A DNA stretch of 64,000 bases from an uncultured Bacillota bacterium (GCA_947073765.1 CAMTMZ010000003.1:1-64000); one strand, 5' to 3'. Shown: positions 35,732-43,315, numbered from the stretch's first letter. Notes: generated by a model not told the origin, from the sequence alone. Made by a program: numbers and translations.

Positions 35732-35747
35732 ATTTTACCGAAAACGA

Positions 35748-35776
35748 TTGTAATTTCCCCCAAGATCGTGTAAACT
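35748..35776 (+). promoter_or_regulatory. Promoter of the 56-aa membrane protein
   Basis: TTGTAA, a 17-bp spacer and TAAACT, 34 bp before the ATG. Confidence 0.65.
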
Positions 35777-35810
35777 GGGGGCAACAGTTTATCATAGGAG
35801 GTACAATCAT

Positions 35811-35981
35811 ATGAAAGTTGCCCGCTTTGTGCTGAAGATTGTGGCGCTGTCGCTGGCCGCGGCGGCCGCTGTGTGCGCCATCATCGCCTACTGGGACGGC
35901 CTGACTGAGATGTGCGGGACCGTGAAGGGAAAGTTACAGCGCTCGGCCCATATCGACGAGTACGACGACTACGAGGAGTAA
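35811..35981 (+). CDS. 56-aa single-pass membrane protein
   Basis: Too short for the ORF track. ATG with AGGAGG 9 nt upstream and its own promoter and terminator. It reads MKVARFVLKIVALSL then an Ala-rich membrane helix to CAIIAYWDGL, and ends with an acidic IDEYDDYEE tail. I do not recognise it beyond a tiny membrane protein. Confidence 0.75.
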   Translation: MKVARFVLKIVALSLAAAAAVCAIIAYWDGLTEMCGTVKGKLQRSAHIDEYDDYEE

Positions 35982-35990
35982 GCCAAAAAA

Positions 35991-36017
35991 CCGCCGGTCA
36001 GCTGACCGGCGGCTTTT
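35991..36017. terminator. Bidirectional terminator
   Basis: CCGCCGGTCA pairs with TGACCGGCGG, with an A-run before and T-run after. Confidence 0.88.
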
Positions 36018-36535
36018 TATCGGATGTGCCAGCGTAGGGCGGATATGTCTCCGGATCGGCGCAGGCAGGCGGCAGTGAGGACAAGGTCGGCAAAAAGGGT
36101 AGCCAGGGCCATCCAGCTCACAGGGGCGGGGACCCGGGCCAGCCAGGGGGACAGCGCGGGGTGGAGCCAGTACACCAGGCCCAGGGACAGCACGCCCCAG
36201 GCCAGGGAGAAGGGCAGGCACACCCGGCCTTGGAGACTGCCGGGCAGGCCGTCGTAATTCCAGAAGGACACCCCCAGAACCCTCTCGTGGTACAGGGCAG
36301 CCAGATACTCCGCGGCGGTGGCGGCCAGCCCCCCGAAGAGGAAGAGCGCCCAGGGGCGGCGGTCCACCCAATTCGGCAGGGACAGAATGAGGCAGGCCCC
36401 CACGCCGTACACCGGGCACAGGGGGAGCACCAGCAGGCCCTTCCGATAGGGTCGGCCGCCGGTCAGCCCGGCAAAGGCCGACTCCAGCAGAAAGCCAAGA
36501 AAACTGTAGGTGATAAAATTCCAAAACCAGATCAC
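36017..36535 (-). CDS. Putative ABC-transporter-permease-like membrane protein (CmpB family)
   Basis: A 172-aa protein with about five hydrophobic helices. The N-terminus (WFWNFITYSFLGFLLESAFA) and the segments GLLVLPLCPVYGVGA, LGVSFWNYDGLPGSLQGRVCLPFS fit PF06541 (ABC_trans_CmpB-type, function unproved). The start is GTG 36535, whose GGAGGGG ribosome binding site lies in the arm of a long hairpin; the ORF-track TTG start would read through that hairpin. The upstream gene is the Cys/His repeat protein. Confidence 0.85.
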   Translation of the reverse strand: MIWFWNFITYSFLGFLLESAFAGLTGGRPYRKGLLVLPLCPVYGVGACLILSLPNWVDRRPWALFLFGGLAATAAEYLAALYHERVLGVSFWNYDGLPGSLQGRVCLPFSLAWGVLSLGLVYWLHPALSPWLARVPAPVSWMALATLFADLVLTAACLRRSGDISALRWHIR

Positions 36536-36589
36536 AAAACCCCTCCGTTTCCACACCTTTTTGATAGGGTGTGGAGCCGGAGGGGTTTT
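36536..36589 (-). promoter_or_regulatory. Long hairpin hiding a ribosome binding site / possible terminator
   Basis: AAAACCCCTCCG pairs perfectly with CGGAGGGGTTTT, with an inner CCACACC/GGTGTGG stem. On the minus strand the 3' arm contains GGAGGGG, the ribosome binding site of the next gene. It may end the upstream transcript and also limit downstream translation. Confidence 0.7.
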
Positions 36590-36612
36590 ATACAAGAGGT
36601 TCAGAAAATGAT

Positions 36613-37230
36613 TTAGCCGGCCAGGCCGTGGTGGGCGCCGGCGTGACAGCCAGTCTCACAGAAGCCGGCGGCGTGAGGGCCGCCGCAGTAGGGGACGTCC
36701 TCATGGGTGTGGGGACCGGAGATGGCACAGTCCTCGTAGGGACACAGGGCGCGGCAGGCGCCATCGCAGAAGCCGGAGGCGTGATTGTAGCCGCAGTAGG
36801 GGATATCCTCATGAGTGTGGGGACCGGTGAGAGTGCAGTCCTCATAGGGACACAGGGCCCGGCAGGCGCCGTCGCAGAAGCCGCCGGTGTGGGCATAGCC
36901 GCAGCAGGCCGTACCGCTGTGGACGTGGCGGCCGGTGAGACGGCAGTTCTCATAGGAGCACAGGGCCCGGCAGTTGTTATCACACACCCCGGAGGCGTGG
37001 CTGTAGCCGCAGTAGTACAGGCCGTCGTGAAGGTGGCGGCCGGCGGCGGTACAGCCGTCATAGGGGCAGACGGTGACGGTGGTCTGGACGGGCTGGGCAG
37101 CCTGGCGGTATCCGCCGTGGTGGCCGCGGCCAGCGCCGTGACAGCCGTGGGCGGCGGCGGGGACAATGAGCAGGGCGGCCAAAGCCGCGCAGAGCGCGCC
37201 GGCGAGAAGACGGCCCTTCCGCTTGAACAT
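36613..37230 (-). CDS. Secreted Cys/His-rich repeat protein
   Basis: A 205-aa protein with a clear signal peptide (MFKRKGRLLAGALCAALAA..., cleavage near PAAAHG) and four repeats of about 36 residues. The repeat pattern is C-P/S-Y-x2-C-x3-G-x-H-x-H-x5-Y/C-C-G-x2-H-x2-G-x-C-x3-C. Each unit carries five or six Cys and three His, as expected for metal binding or disulfide-knitted repeats outside the membrane. A His/Gly-rich segment and a His-rich C-terminus add more possible ligands. I know no named family for it. It has its own promoter. Confidence 0.82.
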   Translation of the reverse strand: MFKRKGRLLAGALCAALAALLIVPAAAHGCHGAGRGHHGGYRQAAQPVQTTVTVCPYDGCTAAGRHLHDGLYYCGYSHASGVCDNNCRALCSYENCRLTGRHVHSGTACCGYAHTGGFCDGACRALCPYEDCTLTGPHTHEDIPYCGYNHASGFCDGACRALCPYEDCAISGPHTHEDVPYCGGPHAAGFCETGCHAGAHHGLAG

Positions 37231-37278
37231 GGGAATGACTTCCTTTCTGTCCGCTCATTTCGGGCGGGTGATATCCCT

Positions 37279-37307
37279 ATTGTAGCACAGGGCGGGCCGG
37301 TGTTCAA
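37279..37307 (-). promoter_or_regulatory. Sigma-A promoter of the Cys/His repeat gene
   Basis: On the minus strand: TTGAAC, a 17-bp spacer and TACAAT, 49 bp before the ATG. Confidence 0.7.
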
Positions 37308-37317
37308 GTTTATTATT

Positions 37318-37545
37318 TTAAGTCTTTGGCTCCTCCGGGACATACTCCAGCAACTCGCCGATGGAACAGCCTAAAGCGGAGCAGATCCGGGCCAGAACAT
37401 CCAAGTCCACCCGGGCGACGTTGTTTTTGCAGTAATTGTTGATCTGAGTACGCTCCATGGCGGCCAAATGGGAAAAGCGGTTTTTACTGATGCCGGAGCG
37501 TTCAATCAGCTCACCCAAATGGACAACAACCTTCCCATGTCCCAT
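37318..37545 (-). CDS. XRE-family regulator, module 2
   Basis: A 75-aa Cro/CI-like protein (LIERSGISKNRFSHLAAMERTQINNY is the HTH; ICSALGCSIGELLEY the end), of the YozG/HTH_26 type. The start is the MGHGKVVV methionine with AGGGGG upstream, not the ORF-track start 14 codons earlier. It is divergent from the frameshifted small gene at 37665 and likely controls the shared intergenic region. Confidence 0.9.
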   Translation of the reverse strand: MGHGKVVVHLGELIERSGISKNRFSHLAAMERTQINNYCKNNVARVDLDVLARICSALGCSIGELLEYVPEEPKT

Positions 37546-37564
37546 GCAGATAACCCCCTGTAAA

Positions 37565-37601
37565 ATCTTACTTGACAAATTCAGCATATATTAAGTAAGA
37601 T
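37565..37601 (+). promoter_or_regulatory. Promoter with embedded inverted-repeat operator
   Basis: TTGACA (37572), an 18-bp spacer and TAAGAT (37596) drive the small gene. A perfect 9-bp inverted repeat, ATCTTACTT/AAGTAAGAT, covers both promoter boxes, an ideal layout for repression by the divergent XRE protein. Confidence 0.7.
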
Positions 37602-37664
37602 GAGAAGGACAGTTCTAAAATATCCTGTGTAAATATCAGCACAGAAAATTAAGGGGGTACTATT

Positions 37665-37803
37665 ATGCCAGATTACAATAGAGATGTACCATACTATGGT
37701 CCGGGCCAGTGAAAAAGCAATGAATATTCTGATCTCGGCTCAGCGGGAGTGTGAGGGGATGTATCTCTCCGCAGGAGGTGACACATCAGACGACTCAAAA
37801 ACC
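37665..37803 (+). pseudogene. Frameshifted copy of the 42-aa protein (module 2)
   Basis: From ATG 37665 (AAGGGGG upstream) the frame reads MPDYNR and then runs to a stop after 15 codons. One extra G at 37683 separates it from the frame starting ATG 37684, which reads MYHTMVRASEKAMNILISAQ and RECEGMYLSA, matching module 1 (MYYELLNATEEAINKLIAAQ, RKCEDMYLAS). Removing that G restores a 42-aa-like protein. Mutation, sequence error or real frameshifting are all possible. The second frame then runs on into pyrB. Confidence 0.7.
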
Positions 37804-37900
37804 GAATGGAAAGCCGCCGCAAAATTGCAATTTCCCTGCTTGCGGAGATGCTCTCTTTATGGTAGGATATTGGAGAGAAACGGGAAGAGGAGCGGGAGAA

Positions 37901-38962
37901 ATGCGGCATTTGATCGACTTTGGAGACCTGTCCAGGCAGGAATGGGATGAGCTGTATGCCCGGGCCAGCGGGATTATGGACGACCAGGGGAAGTATCTGG
38001 ACACCTGCCGGGGAAAGGTGATGGCCTCACTGTTTTATGAGCCCTCCACCCGCACCAACTTTTCCTTTCAAACCGCCATGCTCCGCCTGGGAGGTACGGT
38101 GTTCGGCTTTGCGGATCCCAGCTCCTCCTCCGCCGCCAAGGGGGAGAGCCTGAAGGACACCATTAAGATGGTGTCCGGCTACGCGGATGTGGTGGTGATG
38201 CGCACTCCCTGGGAGGGGGCGGCCAAAGCGGCGTCGCTGTATTCCAATGTGCCGGTGGTGAACGCCGGCGACGGCGGACACATGCACCCCACCCAGACCA
38301 CCGCCGACCTGACCACCATGACCCGCCTGCTGGGGGGGGTGGACGGTCTGGCTGTGGGGCTGTGCGGGGATTTAAAAAACGGCCGCACCGTCCACTCTCT
38401 CATCAAGGCCATGGCCAAGTTTGAGAATATCCGCTTTTTCCTGATCTCCCCCAGGGAGCTGGCTGTTCCCGGCTATATGCGGGCCTTTATGCGGGAAAAT
38501 GACATGCGTTTTACCGAAGTGACCGGGCTGGAGGCTGTGATTCCACAGCTGGATGTATTGTACATGACCCGCATCCAGCGGGAGCGGTTTGTGGACCCCC
38601 TGGAGTATGAGCGGAACAAGGGGATATATGTGCTCACCCGCCGCAAGCTGGAGCGGGCCAAGGAGAAAATGCTGGTGATGCATCCCCTGCCCAGGGTGGA
38701 TGAGATCGCCGTGGATGTGGATGACGACCCCAGGGCCGCCTATTTTCAACAGGCCCGGTACGGCATGTTTGCCCGGATGGCCCTGCTGGCCGACCTGGCC
38801 AACCAGCCCAGGCTGGAGCGGACAGAGGCAGTGGAAATCGGCAGAGCTCCCGTGTGCCGCAACCCCCGGTGTATTACCCAGACGGAGGACTATCTGCCCC
38901 CCCTGGTAAAGAAGACCGGGGGCGTGGAGTGCTGCGCTTTCTGTGACGCGGCGCTGGAGTAG
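37901..38962 (+). CDS. pyrB: Aspartate carbamoyltransferase with C-terminal PyrI-like zinc tail
   Basis: A 353-aa enzyme that joins carbamoyl phosphate and aspartate in pyrimidine synthesis. Residues 1-305 are a full catalytic chain: carbamoyl-phosphate loop FYEPSTRTNFSF, SSSSAAKGESLKDT (80s-loop), GDGGHMHPTQT and the MHPLPRVDEI loop. The last 35 residues are added: CRNPRC (CxxxxC) then CCAFC (CxxC), the four-Cys zinc pattern of PyrI, without the PyrI allosteric domain. The start is ATG 37901 with GAGGAGCGGG upstream. No pyrI, pyrC or carA is in view. Confidence 0.93.
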   Translation: MRHLIDFGDLSRQEWDELYARASGIMDDQGKYLDTCRGKVMASLFYEPSTRTNFSFQTAMLRLGGTVFGFADPSSSSAAKGESLKDTIKMVSGYADVVVMRTPWEGAAKAASLYSNVPVVNAGDGGHMHPTQTTADLTTMTRLLGGVDGLAVGLCGDLKNGRTVHSLIKAMAKFENIRFFLISPRELAVPGYMRAFMRENDMRFTEVTGLEAVIPQLDVLYMTRIQRERFVDPLEYERNKGIYVLTRRKLERAKEKMLVMHPLPRVDEIAVDVDDDPRAAYFQQARYGMFARMALLADLANQPRLERTEAVEIGRAPVCRNPRCITQTEDYLPPLVKKTGGVECCAFCDAALE

Positions 38963-39089
38963 GGAGAATCTACCCAGCGGGGCGGCGGGCGCAGAAAAGA
39001 ACTTTCCGGCAAAACTGGGTTTTGCTCTTGACAGGCCGAAAAAAATGTGGTAATATCCAAAGGCTGATGTGAGAGGGCGCACCACCCAT

Positions 39090-39163
39090 GCGGGTGTAGT
39101 TCAATGGTAGAATCCCAGCCTTCCAAGCTGGTCGCGTGGGTTCGATTCCCATCACCCGCTCCA
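39090..39163 (+). tRNA. tRNA-Gly (TCC)
   Basis: GCGGGTG/CACCCGC acceptor, anticodon TCC in CTTCCAA, encoded CCA. First of five tRNAs on this strand. Confidence 0.95.
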
Positions 39164-39292
39164 ACGTCGCCGCAAGCTTTATATCCCTCGCTTTCCGCCT
39201 GGGGACGAAAGCCCGCTCATTTCGCCGCGGCTCCTCTCCAGTCCGGACCCGCCGCGCCGCGCTCCGATTTGGTTTGGGGAGGCGCGTGATAC

Positions 39293-39369
<77 letters not shown>

Positions 39370-39403
39370 GCCGGCTTTAGGCAGAATTGTAAGTCAGTGA
39401 TAT

Positions 39404-39481
39404 GGTGGGTATAGCTCAGTTGGTTAGAGCACCGGATTGTGGTTCCGGGTGTCGAGGGTTCGAATCCCTTTACCCACCCCA
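39404..39481 (+). tRNA. tRNA-His (GTG)
   Basis: GTGGGTA/TACCCAC acceptor with the extra G-1 opposite C73, anticodon GTG, encoded CCA. Confidence 0.95.
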
Positions 39482-39538
39482 CATGAGAGGCGGAAGGGCC
39501 GGAGCTTCTGCTCCGGCCCCAGCCATTCCCCAATATAC

Positions 39539-39613
39539 AGGGGTGTAGCCAAGTGGTAAGGCAAGGGACTTTGACTCCCTCATCCGCTGGTTCGAGTCCA
39601 GCCATCCCTGCCA
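39539..39613 (+). tRNA. tRNA-Gln (TTG)
   Basis: AGGGGTG/CATCCCT acceptor, anticodon TTG in CTTTGAC, encoded CCA. Confidence 0.95.
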
Positions 39614-39719
39614 CATCGTCACCGCAAGCTCCATATTCCCCCGCTCCAGACACGGCCTGCCGCGCCAGGTTTGCATTTTGGGGATGTGGTCCTGTGCGTT
39701 TCCATGATGTAGTTTTTTC

Positions 39720-39795
39720 GACCCAGTAGCTCAGCCGGTAGAGCAACTGCCTTTTAAGCCGTGGGTCCGGGGTTCGAGTCCCCGCTGGGTCACCA
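39720..39795 (+). tRNA. tRNA-Lys (TTT)
   Basis: GACCCAG/CTGGGTC acceptor, anticodon TTT in CTTTTAA, encoded CCA. Last tRNA before a strong terminator. Confidence 0.95.
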
Positions 39796-39834
39796 AGTCG
39801 GAGCAAGCGATATATCGCTTGCTCCGACTTTTTT
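39796..39834 (+). terminator. Terminator of the tRNA array (GCAAGC hairpin family)
   Basis: A perfect palindrome of AGTCGGAGCAAGCGATAT and its complement, then six T. The same stem recurs at 56786 and left-arm remnants follow tRNA-Gly and tRNA-Gln. Confidence 0.92.
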
Positions 39835-39957
39835 CAATAGTCCGAGCGCACTCATTTCGCTGTTCCTACTCTCCAAACTGCAACCGCTTTGCTGGGTTGC
39901 AGTTTGGCTTTGGGTACAAGTATTCTGCAAAAATCGATTTTGACCGCTCGATACAAA

Positions 39958-39998
39958 GAAGCCCTAGAGCCGCAACGGTTCTAGGGTTTCTTTATTTT
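39958..39998 (+). terminator. Second hairpin terminator
   Basis: GAAGCCCTAGA pairs with TCTAGGGTTTC (one wobble) followed by TTTATTTT. The 120 bp between it and the tRNA terminator hold no gene. Confidence 0.75.
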
Positions 39999-40026
39999 AG
40001 TGTATTTGTCAAGATGCTCATCGGCG

Positions 40027-40203
40027 TCAATCCATGCATCGTATCATTATTTTGATGCCCGCGCGGATGGTTCCACCGTGGAGTATGACGATCTCCCTGG
40101 CGATGGCCAGCCCAAGCCATGTGCCCCCTGTGTCGGAGGAGCGGGACCTGTCCGCCCGGTAGAACTTGTCAAAGAGGGAGGCAAGGACCTGGTCCGGCAT
40201 ATC
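40027..40203 (-). pseudogene. Histidine-kinase C-terminal remnant
   Basis: A 58-codon open frame on the minus strand reads LFDKFYRADRSRSSD then WLGLAIAREIVILHGGTI, the end of a VanS/PhoR-like HATPase. The G-box is damaged (GGTWLGLA instead of GGTGLGLA), nothing upstream continues it, and a stop directly precedes it. A decayed fragment of a sensor kinase. Confidence 0.82.
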
Positions 40204-40332
40204 CTAGCCCCTATATCAGATTTTTTTCAGAAGCTCCTTGCTTTTTCCATGATTAATCCTTAAGATTTTCTAAAATGTCCATCTGTTCGGACAGAGAGGC
40301 TTTGACTGCACTCGGGCCTGAAGATGCAACAC

Positions 40333-41919
40333 TTATAAATTGGAAAATACGTCCATCTGCTTTTGCAGCTCCCCTACAATCTCCTGATTGGTGCCCATGC
40401 CGGCAGTGATGCCCTCCATATCATCCACCAATACGCGGGTGCTGCCGGCAACGCCGGTGACGTCGGATACCGCATCGTCGATTGCGCCGGAGATATTGGA
40501 GATGGACCCGGCGATATCGTCCATTGCAGTCTTCAGCCGGGCGGTTCGGTCGTTGAACGCCTCCATAGCGTGTCCCACGTAGTCGGAGTCCTCCCGATAC
40601 TGCTGACCGGCCTGTACAGACCGGTCCAGCTGAGTCATTATCGCCTGACTCAGGTAGCCGGCCAGCTCCCGGGCGCTCTCTGAGAGGTAGTCCACCGCTC
40701 CCGTAACCACACCGCTGACCTCTTGGATATTGTTGGCCGTCTCGGCACAGGAGTCGGCCAGCTGGCGGATCTCCTGCGCCACGATAGAAAATCCGGCGCC
40801 CGCCGCTCCCGCCCGGGCAGCCTCGATGGAGGCGTTGATGGCAATCAGGTTGGTAGAGGCCGAAATGTTGAGAATCGCCTTGGTCAGAACGCTGATCTGG
40901 TTGACGTTCTGGCTTTTTTCAATGGCCTGATCCAGAAGAGACATGATTTCCGACGTCTTTTTTCGCACCTCATCCATCTCCAGCCGGGCGGAGCGTTCCA
41001 TCTCCTCGGCCCGTTCCCGCATTTCCACGGAGTAGGCCGTAATGGCGGAGCACTCCTCCGCCATGGTCCGGGCGTCAGACTGGGTGCCGGAGGTGCTGCG
41101 CTGGATGGCTGACGTGCTGGCGGCGATTTCCTCCAGGGCGGCAGAGAGCTGCTCCGCCAGGCCGGACAGGTCCCGGACGCTGCCGCTGGAGGTCTGTGTC
41201 CGCTGGCGCACATCGCTCACCACGCCGCTGATGCGTTCAGAGCTGTCCTGAAGGGTGTCCATCGCGTCGTGAATCGGGGAAATCACATGCTTCCGGATGA
41301 TGCGGAACGCCGCCGCCACCAGAAGGACGCCGGCAGTCAGGGTGGCCGCGCTGATGACCAGCGCGGTAATGTAGACAAAGGTCAAATGTCTGCGTGCGGC
41401 CTCGGCCCGGTCGCTGACCGCGGCGTAGAGATTGGCGACGCTCTGATCTGCGGCCTCGCTCCAATGGGCCACATCCCCGTTGGCCGTGGCGTAGGCCTCC
41501 TGGGTCTTACTGTCGGCGCTGGCGCACACCAGATCGACCAGAGCGTGTTTGAAGGCGTCGTAATCCTGAAGAAGGGACTGGTAAACCGCTGCGTCCTCCT
41601 CGGAAACAAAGCTCTCATAGCTGGCCAGCATCTCATCCAGAGATGCCTCCTTTGCCTTGATTTCCTGGACGAGCCGGATCATGGTCGCGTGATCTGCCGC
41701 CACAATATGGGACAGGGCCAGCAGGTGAATATCTGTCATGGAGCGCCTGATTTCTTCCAGCTTTCCTTCACTGACCATATACTCGTCCACAATGGTTCCT
41801 GCATTGGAGTGGACGTTGTTGATGCTGAACACCGCCAGAATGTTGGACAGAAACGCCACCAGCCCCAGCAGAACGATGGGCAGAATTAAACGCTGCTGTA
41901 ATGTCAGTTTGCCTCTCAT
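40333..41919 (-). CDS. Methyl-accepting chemotaxis protein
   Basis: A 528-aa chemoreceptor: membrane helix 1 (about 11-34), an extracytoplasmic four-helix-bundle sensor (about 35-185), helix 2 (about 188-210), a HAMP region, and the cytoplasmic signalling domain with its conserved tip-proximal stretch (EAARAGAAGAGFSIVAQEIR). The start is the MRGKLTLQ methionine with GGGAGG upstream. It lies 31 bp after a solute-binding lipoprotein gene in the same operon, so the lipoprotein may hand it a ligand. No cheA or cheW is in view. Confidence 0.93.
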   Translation of the reverse strand: MRGKLTLQQRLILPIVLLGLVAFLSNILAVFSINNVHSNAGTIVDEYMVSEGKLEEIRRSMTDIHLLALSHIVAADHATMIRLVQEIKAKEASLDEMLASYESFVSEEDAAVYQSLLQDYDAFKHALVDLVCASADSKTQEAYATANGDVAHWSEAADQSVANLYAAVSDRAEAARRHLTFVYITALVISAATLTAGVLLVAAAFRIIRKHVISPIHDAMDTLQDSSERISGVVSDVRQRTQTSSGSVRDLSGLAEQLSAALEEIAASTSAIQRSTSGTQSDARTMAEECSAITAYSVEMRERAEEMERSARLEMDEVRKKTSEIMSLLDQAIEKSQNVNQISVLTKAILNISASTNLIAINASIEAARAGAAGAGFSIVAQEIRQLADSCAETANNIQEVSGVVTGAVDYLSESARELAGYLSQAIMTQLDRSVQAGQQYREDSDYVGHAMEAFNDRTARLKTAMDDIAGSISNISGAIDDAVSDVTGVAGSTRVLVDDMEGITAGMGTNQEIVGELQKQMDVFSNL

Positions 41920-41950
41920 GAGATTTCCTCCCAAGTATCATACTCTGTGC

Positions 41951-43186
41951 CTACCGCGCGGCGACGCTCTCTGCCAGCCGGTCCAGCTGGACCTGAAGAG
42001 AGGCGCCGGAGGGGTTTCCTGCCGCCATATTCAAGGCGAATTCGGATACCGGGTCCCAGAACTTTCCGCCCACCCGCTGGAGCTGGGAAAATTCCGATTG
42101 AGCCAGCAGGGCCGCAATGGCCGGCGAGGCCTGAACCTGCGGGGAATTTGCCGCGCTGATATTGGCCGGGCCCTGTCCCCGCCGCTCAAAGCGCAGGCGC
42201 TGGCTTTCCTCGTTGGTGATCCACTCAGCCAGCCGCGCCGCCCACTCCGGGTGCTCGGAATAGGCATTCACGCCAATCAGCTTGCATCCGCAGAAGGAGG
42301 CCATCTGTATTTGTCTCCCCGCACAGGTATAGCAGGGCAGCTTGGCCGCCCCGGTATTCTCTCCCCAGGCCTCCTGAACCGCTACAGCGTTCCAGACGCC
42401 GCTCACCCCGGCAATTACAGAGCCATTCTGCACACCGGCCAGAAATTCCTGATCCGTCATATTGGCAAAGCCGGGACTGCCTGCGATGGACAGCATGGCC
42501 TCGGCCACATCCACGCCGCGTATGGTCCCCTCGGTGCTGTTCCAGGTGCAGTAGTTGGTAAGGCCATCTTCGTTAAGGCCGACGGTCAGACCGGTGTTGC
42601 CGAAAAAGGCGTAGACATACCACGCGGAGGACCAGTCCATCGCCACCAGCCGCCCGGCCTGAGCGGCAAGGTCCAGCATCTGCTCCAGACTTTGGATATC
42701 CCCTTCTGAGAAATACGCCTTGTTGTAGTATAGAAAATACCCATTATCCGCGGTCAGGGGGTAGGCGTAGAGGTCGTTCCCCACACTGGCCGCCTCCACC
42801 GCGGCGGAGAGGCTGGCGCTTCGGATCGACGCGCTGTCCCCGATGGGGTCCAGACCTCCGGCCGCAGCCAGGGCGGACACCTGATCGTCGGCGAAAGCAA
42901 ATACGTCCGCTCCCCCCTCCAGATCGCCCAGCAGCGCATCCTTGCAGTTGGATTCGCTCTGGGGCTGAAATGTGATCTGAAAGCTGGCCTGGCCGGCGTA
43001 GTGAGATTGAAATGAAGTAAAAATTTCCTGGAGCAGCACCTCGTCCTCCTCCGCGCCCCACACGGTCAGCTCAATGGTCTCCGGCTCTGCTTCGCGCTCT
43101 GGGGAAGGGGCTTCCCGGCTGCCGCAGGCTGTCAGGAAAACCAGCGGCAGAAACAAGCACAGCGAGAGGAAAAATGTTTTCTTCAT
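41951..43186 (-). CDS. Extracellular solute-binding lipoprotein (family 1)
   Basis: A 411-aa lipoprotein: signal peptide with lipobox LTAC (Cys near residue 20), then an ABC-type substrate-binding fold (IELTVWGAEEDEVLLQEIF, ADVFAFADDQVSALAAAG, DNGYFLYYNKAYF). It resembles sugar-binding proteins, but no permease or ATPase genes are adjacent; instead it shares an operon with a chemoreceptor. It may therefore serve sensing rather than uptake. The start is ATG 43186, preceded by GGAAGGGTGG. Confidence 0.88.
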   Translation of the reverse strand: MKKTFFLSLCLFLPLVFLTACGSREAPSPEREAEPETIELTVWGAEEDEVLLQEIFTSFQSHYAGQASFQITFQPQSESNCKDALLGDLEGGADVFAFADDQVSALAAAGGLDPIGDSASIRSASLSAAVEAASVGNDLYAYPLTADNGYFLYYNKAYFSEGDIQSLEQMLDLAAQAGRLVAMDWSSAWYVYAFFGNTGLTVGLNEDGLTNYCTWNSTEGTIRGVDVAEAMLSIAGSPGFANMTDQEFLAGVQNGSVIAGVSGVWNAVAVQEAWGENTGAAKLPCYTCAGRQIQMASFCGCKLIGVNAYSEHPEWAARLAEWITNEESQRLRFERRGQGPANISAANSPQVQASPAIAALLAQSEFSQLQRVGGKFWDPVSEFALNMAAGNPSGASLQVQLDRLAESVAAR

Positions 43187-43217
43187 CAGCAACCACCCTT
43201 CCAGTTGATTCCAGGGA

Positions 43218-43247
43218 ATTATACCACATGACTGCCCATATTGGCAA
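43218..43247 (-). promoter_or_regulatory. Promoter of the binding protein/chemoreceptor operon
   Basis: On the minus strand: TTGCCA, an 18-bp spacer and TATAAT, with TG near the -10. Confidence 0.7.
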
Positions 43248-43315
43248 TGGCTTTTCTCTGGCCGATATGCGGCGGGCGCAGGAATATCAAGATATAAAAA
43301 GGTTTTTTATCGTAC

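Noticed and set aside
36571-37374. 267-aa plus-strand ORF of regular Gly/Ala/Val repeats
   Set aside because: It is the antisense shadow of the Cys/His repeat gene; the repeat period comes from that gene, which has the signal peptide, ribosome binding site and promoter.
37751-37900. 50-codon N-terminal extension of pyrB
   Set aside because: ATG 37901 has a ribosome binding site and begins the standard PyrB N-terminus; the extension overlaps the small-gene remnant in another frame.
37604-37900. PyrR-type attenuator before pyrB
   Set aside because: No PyrR-binding anti-antiterminator sequence or terminator with T-run is visible; the region is better explained by the small module.
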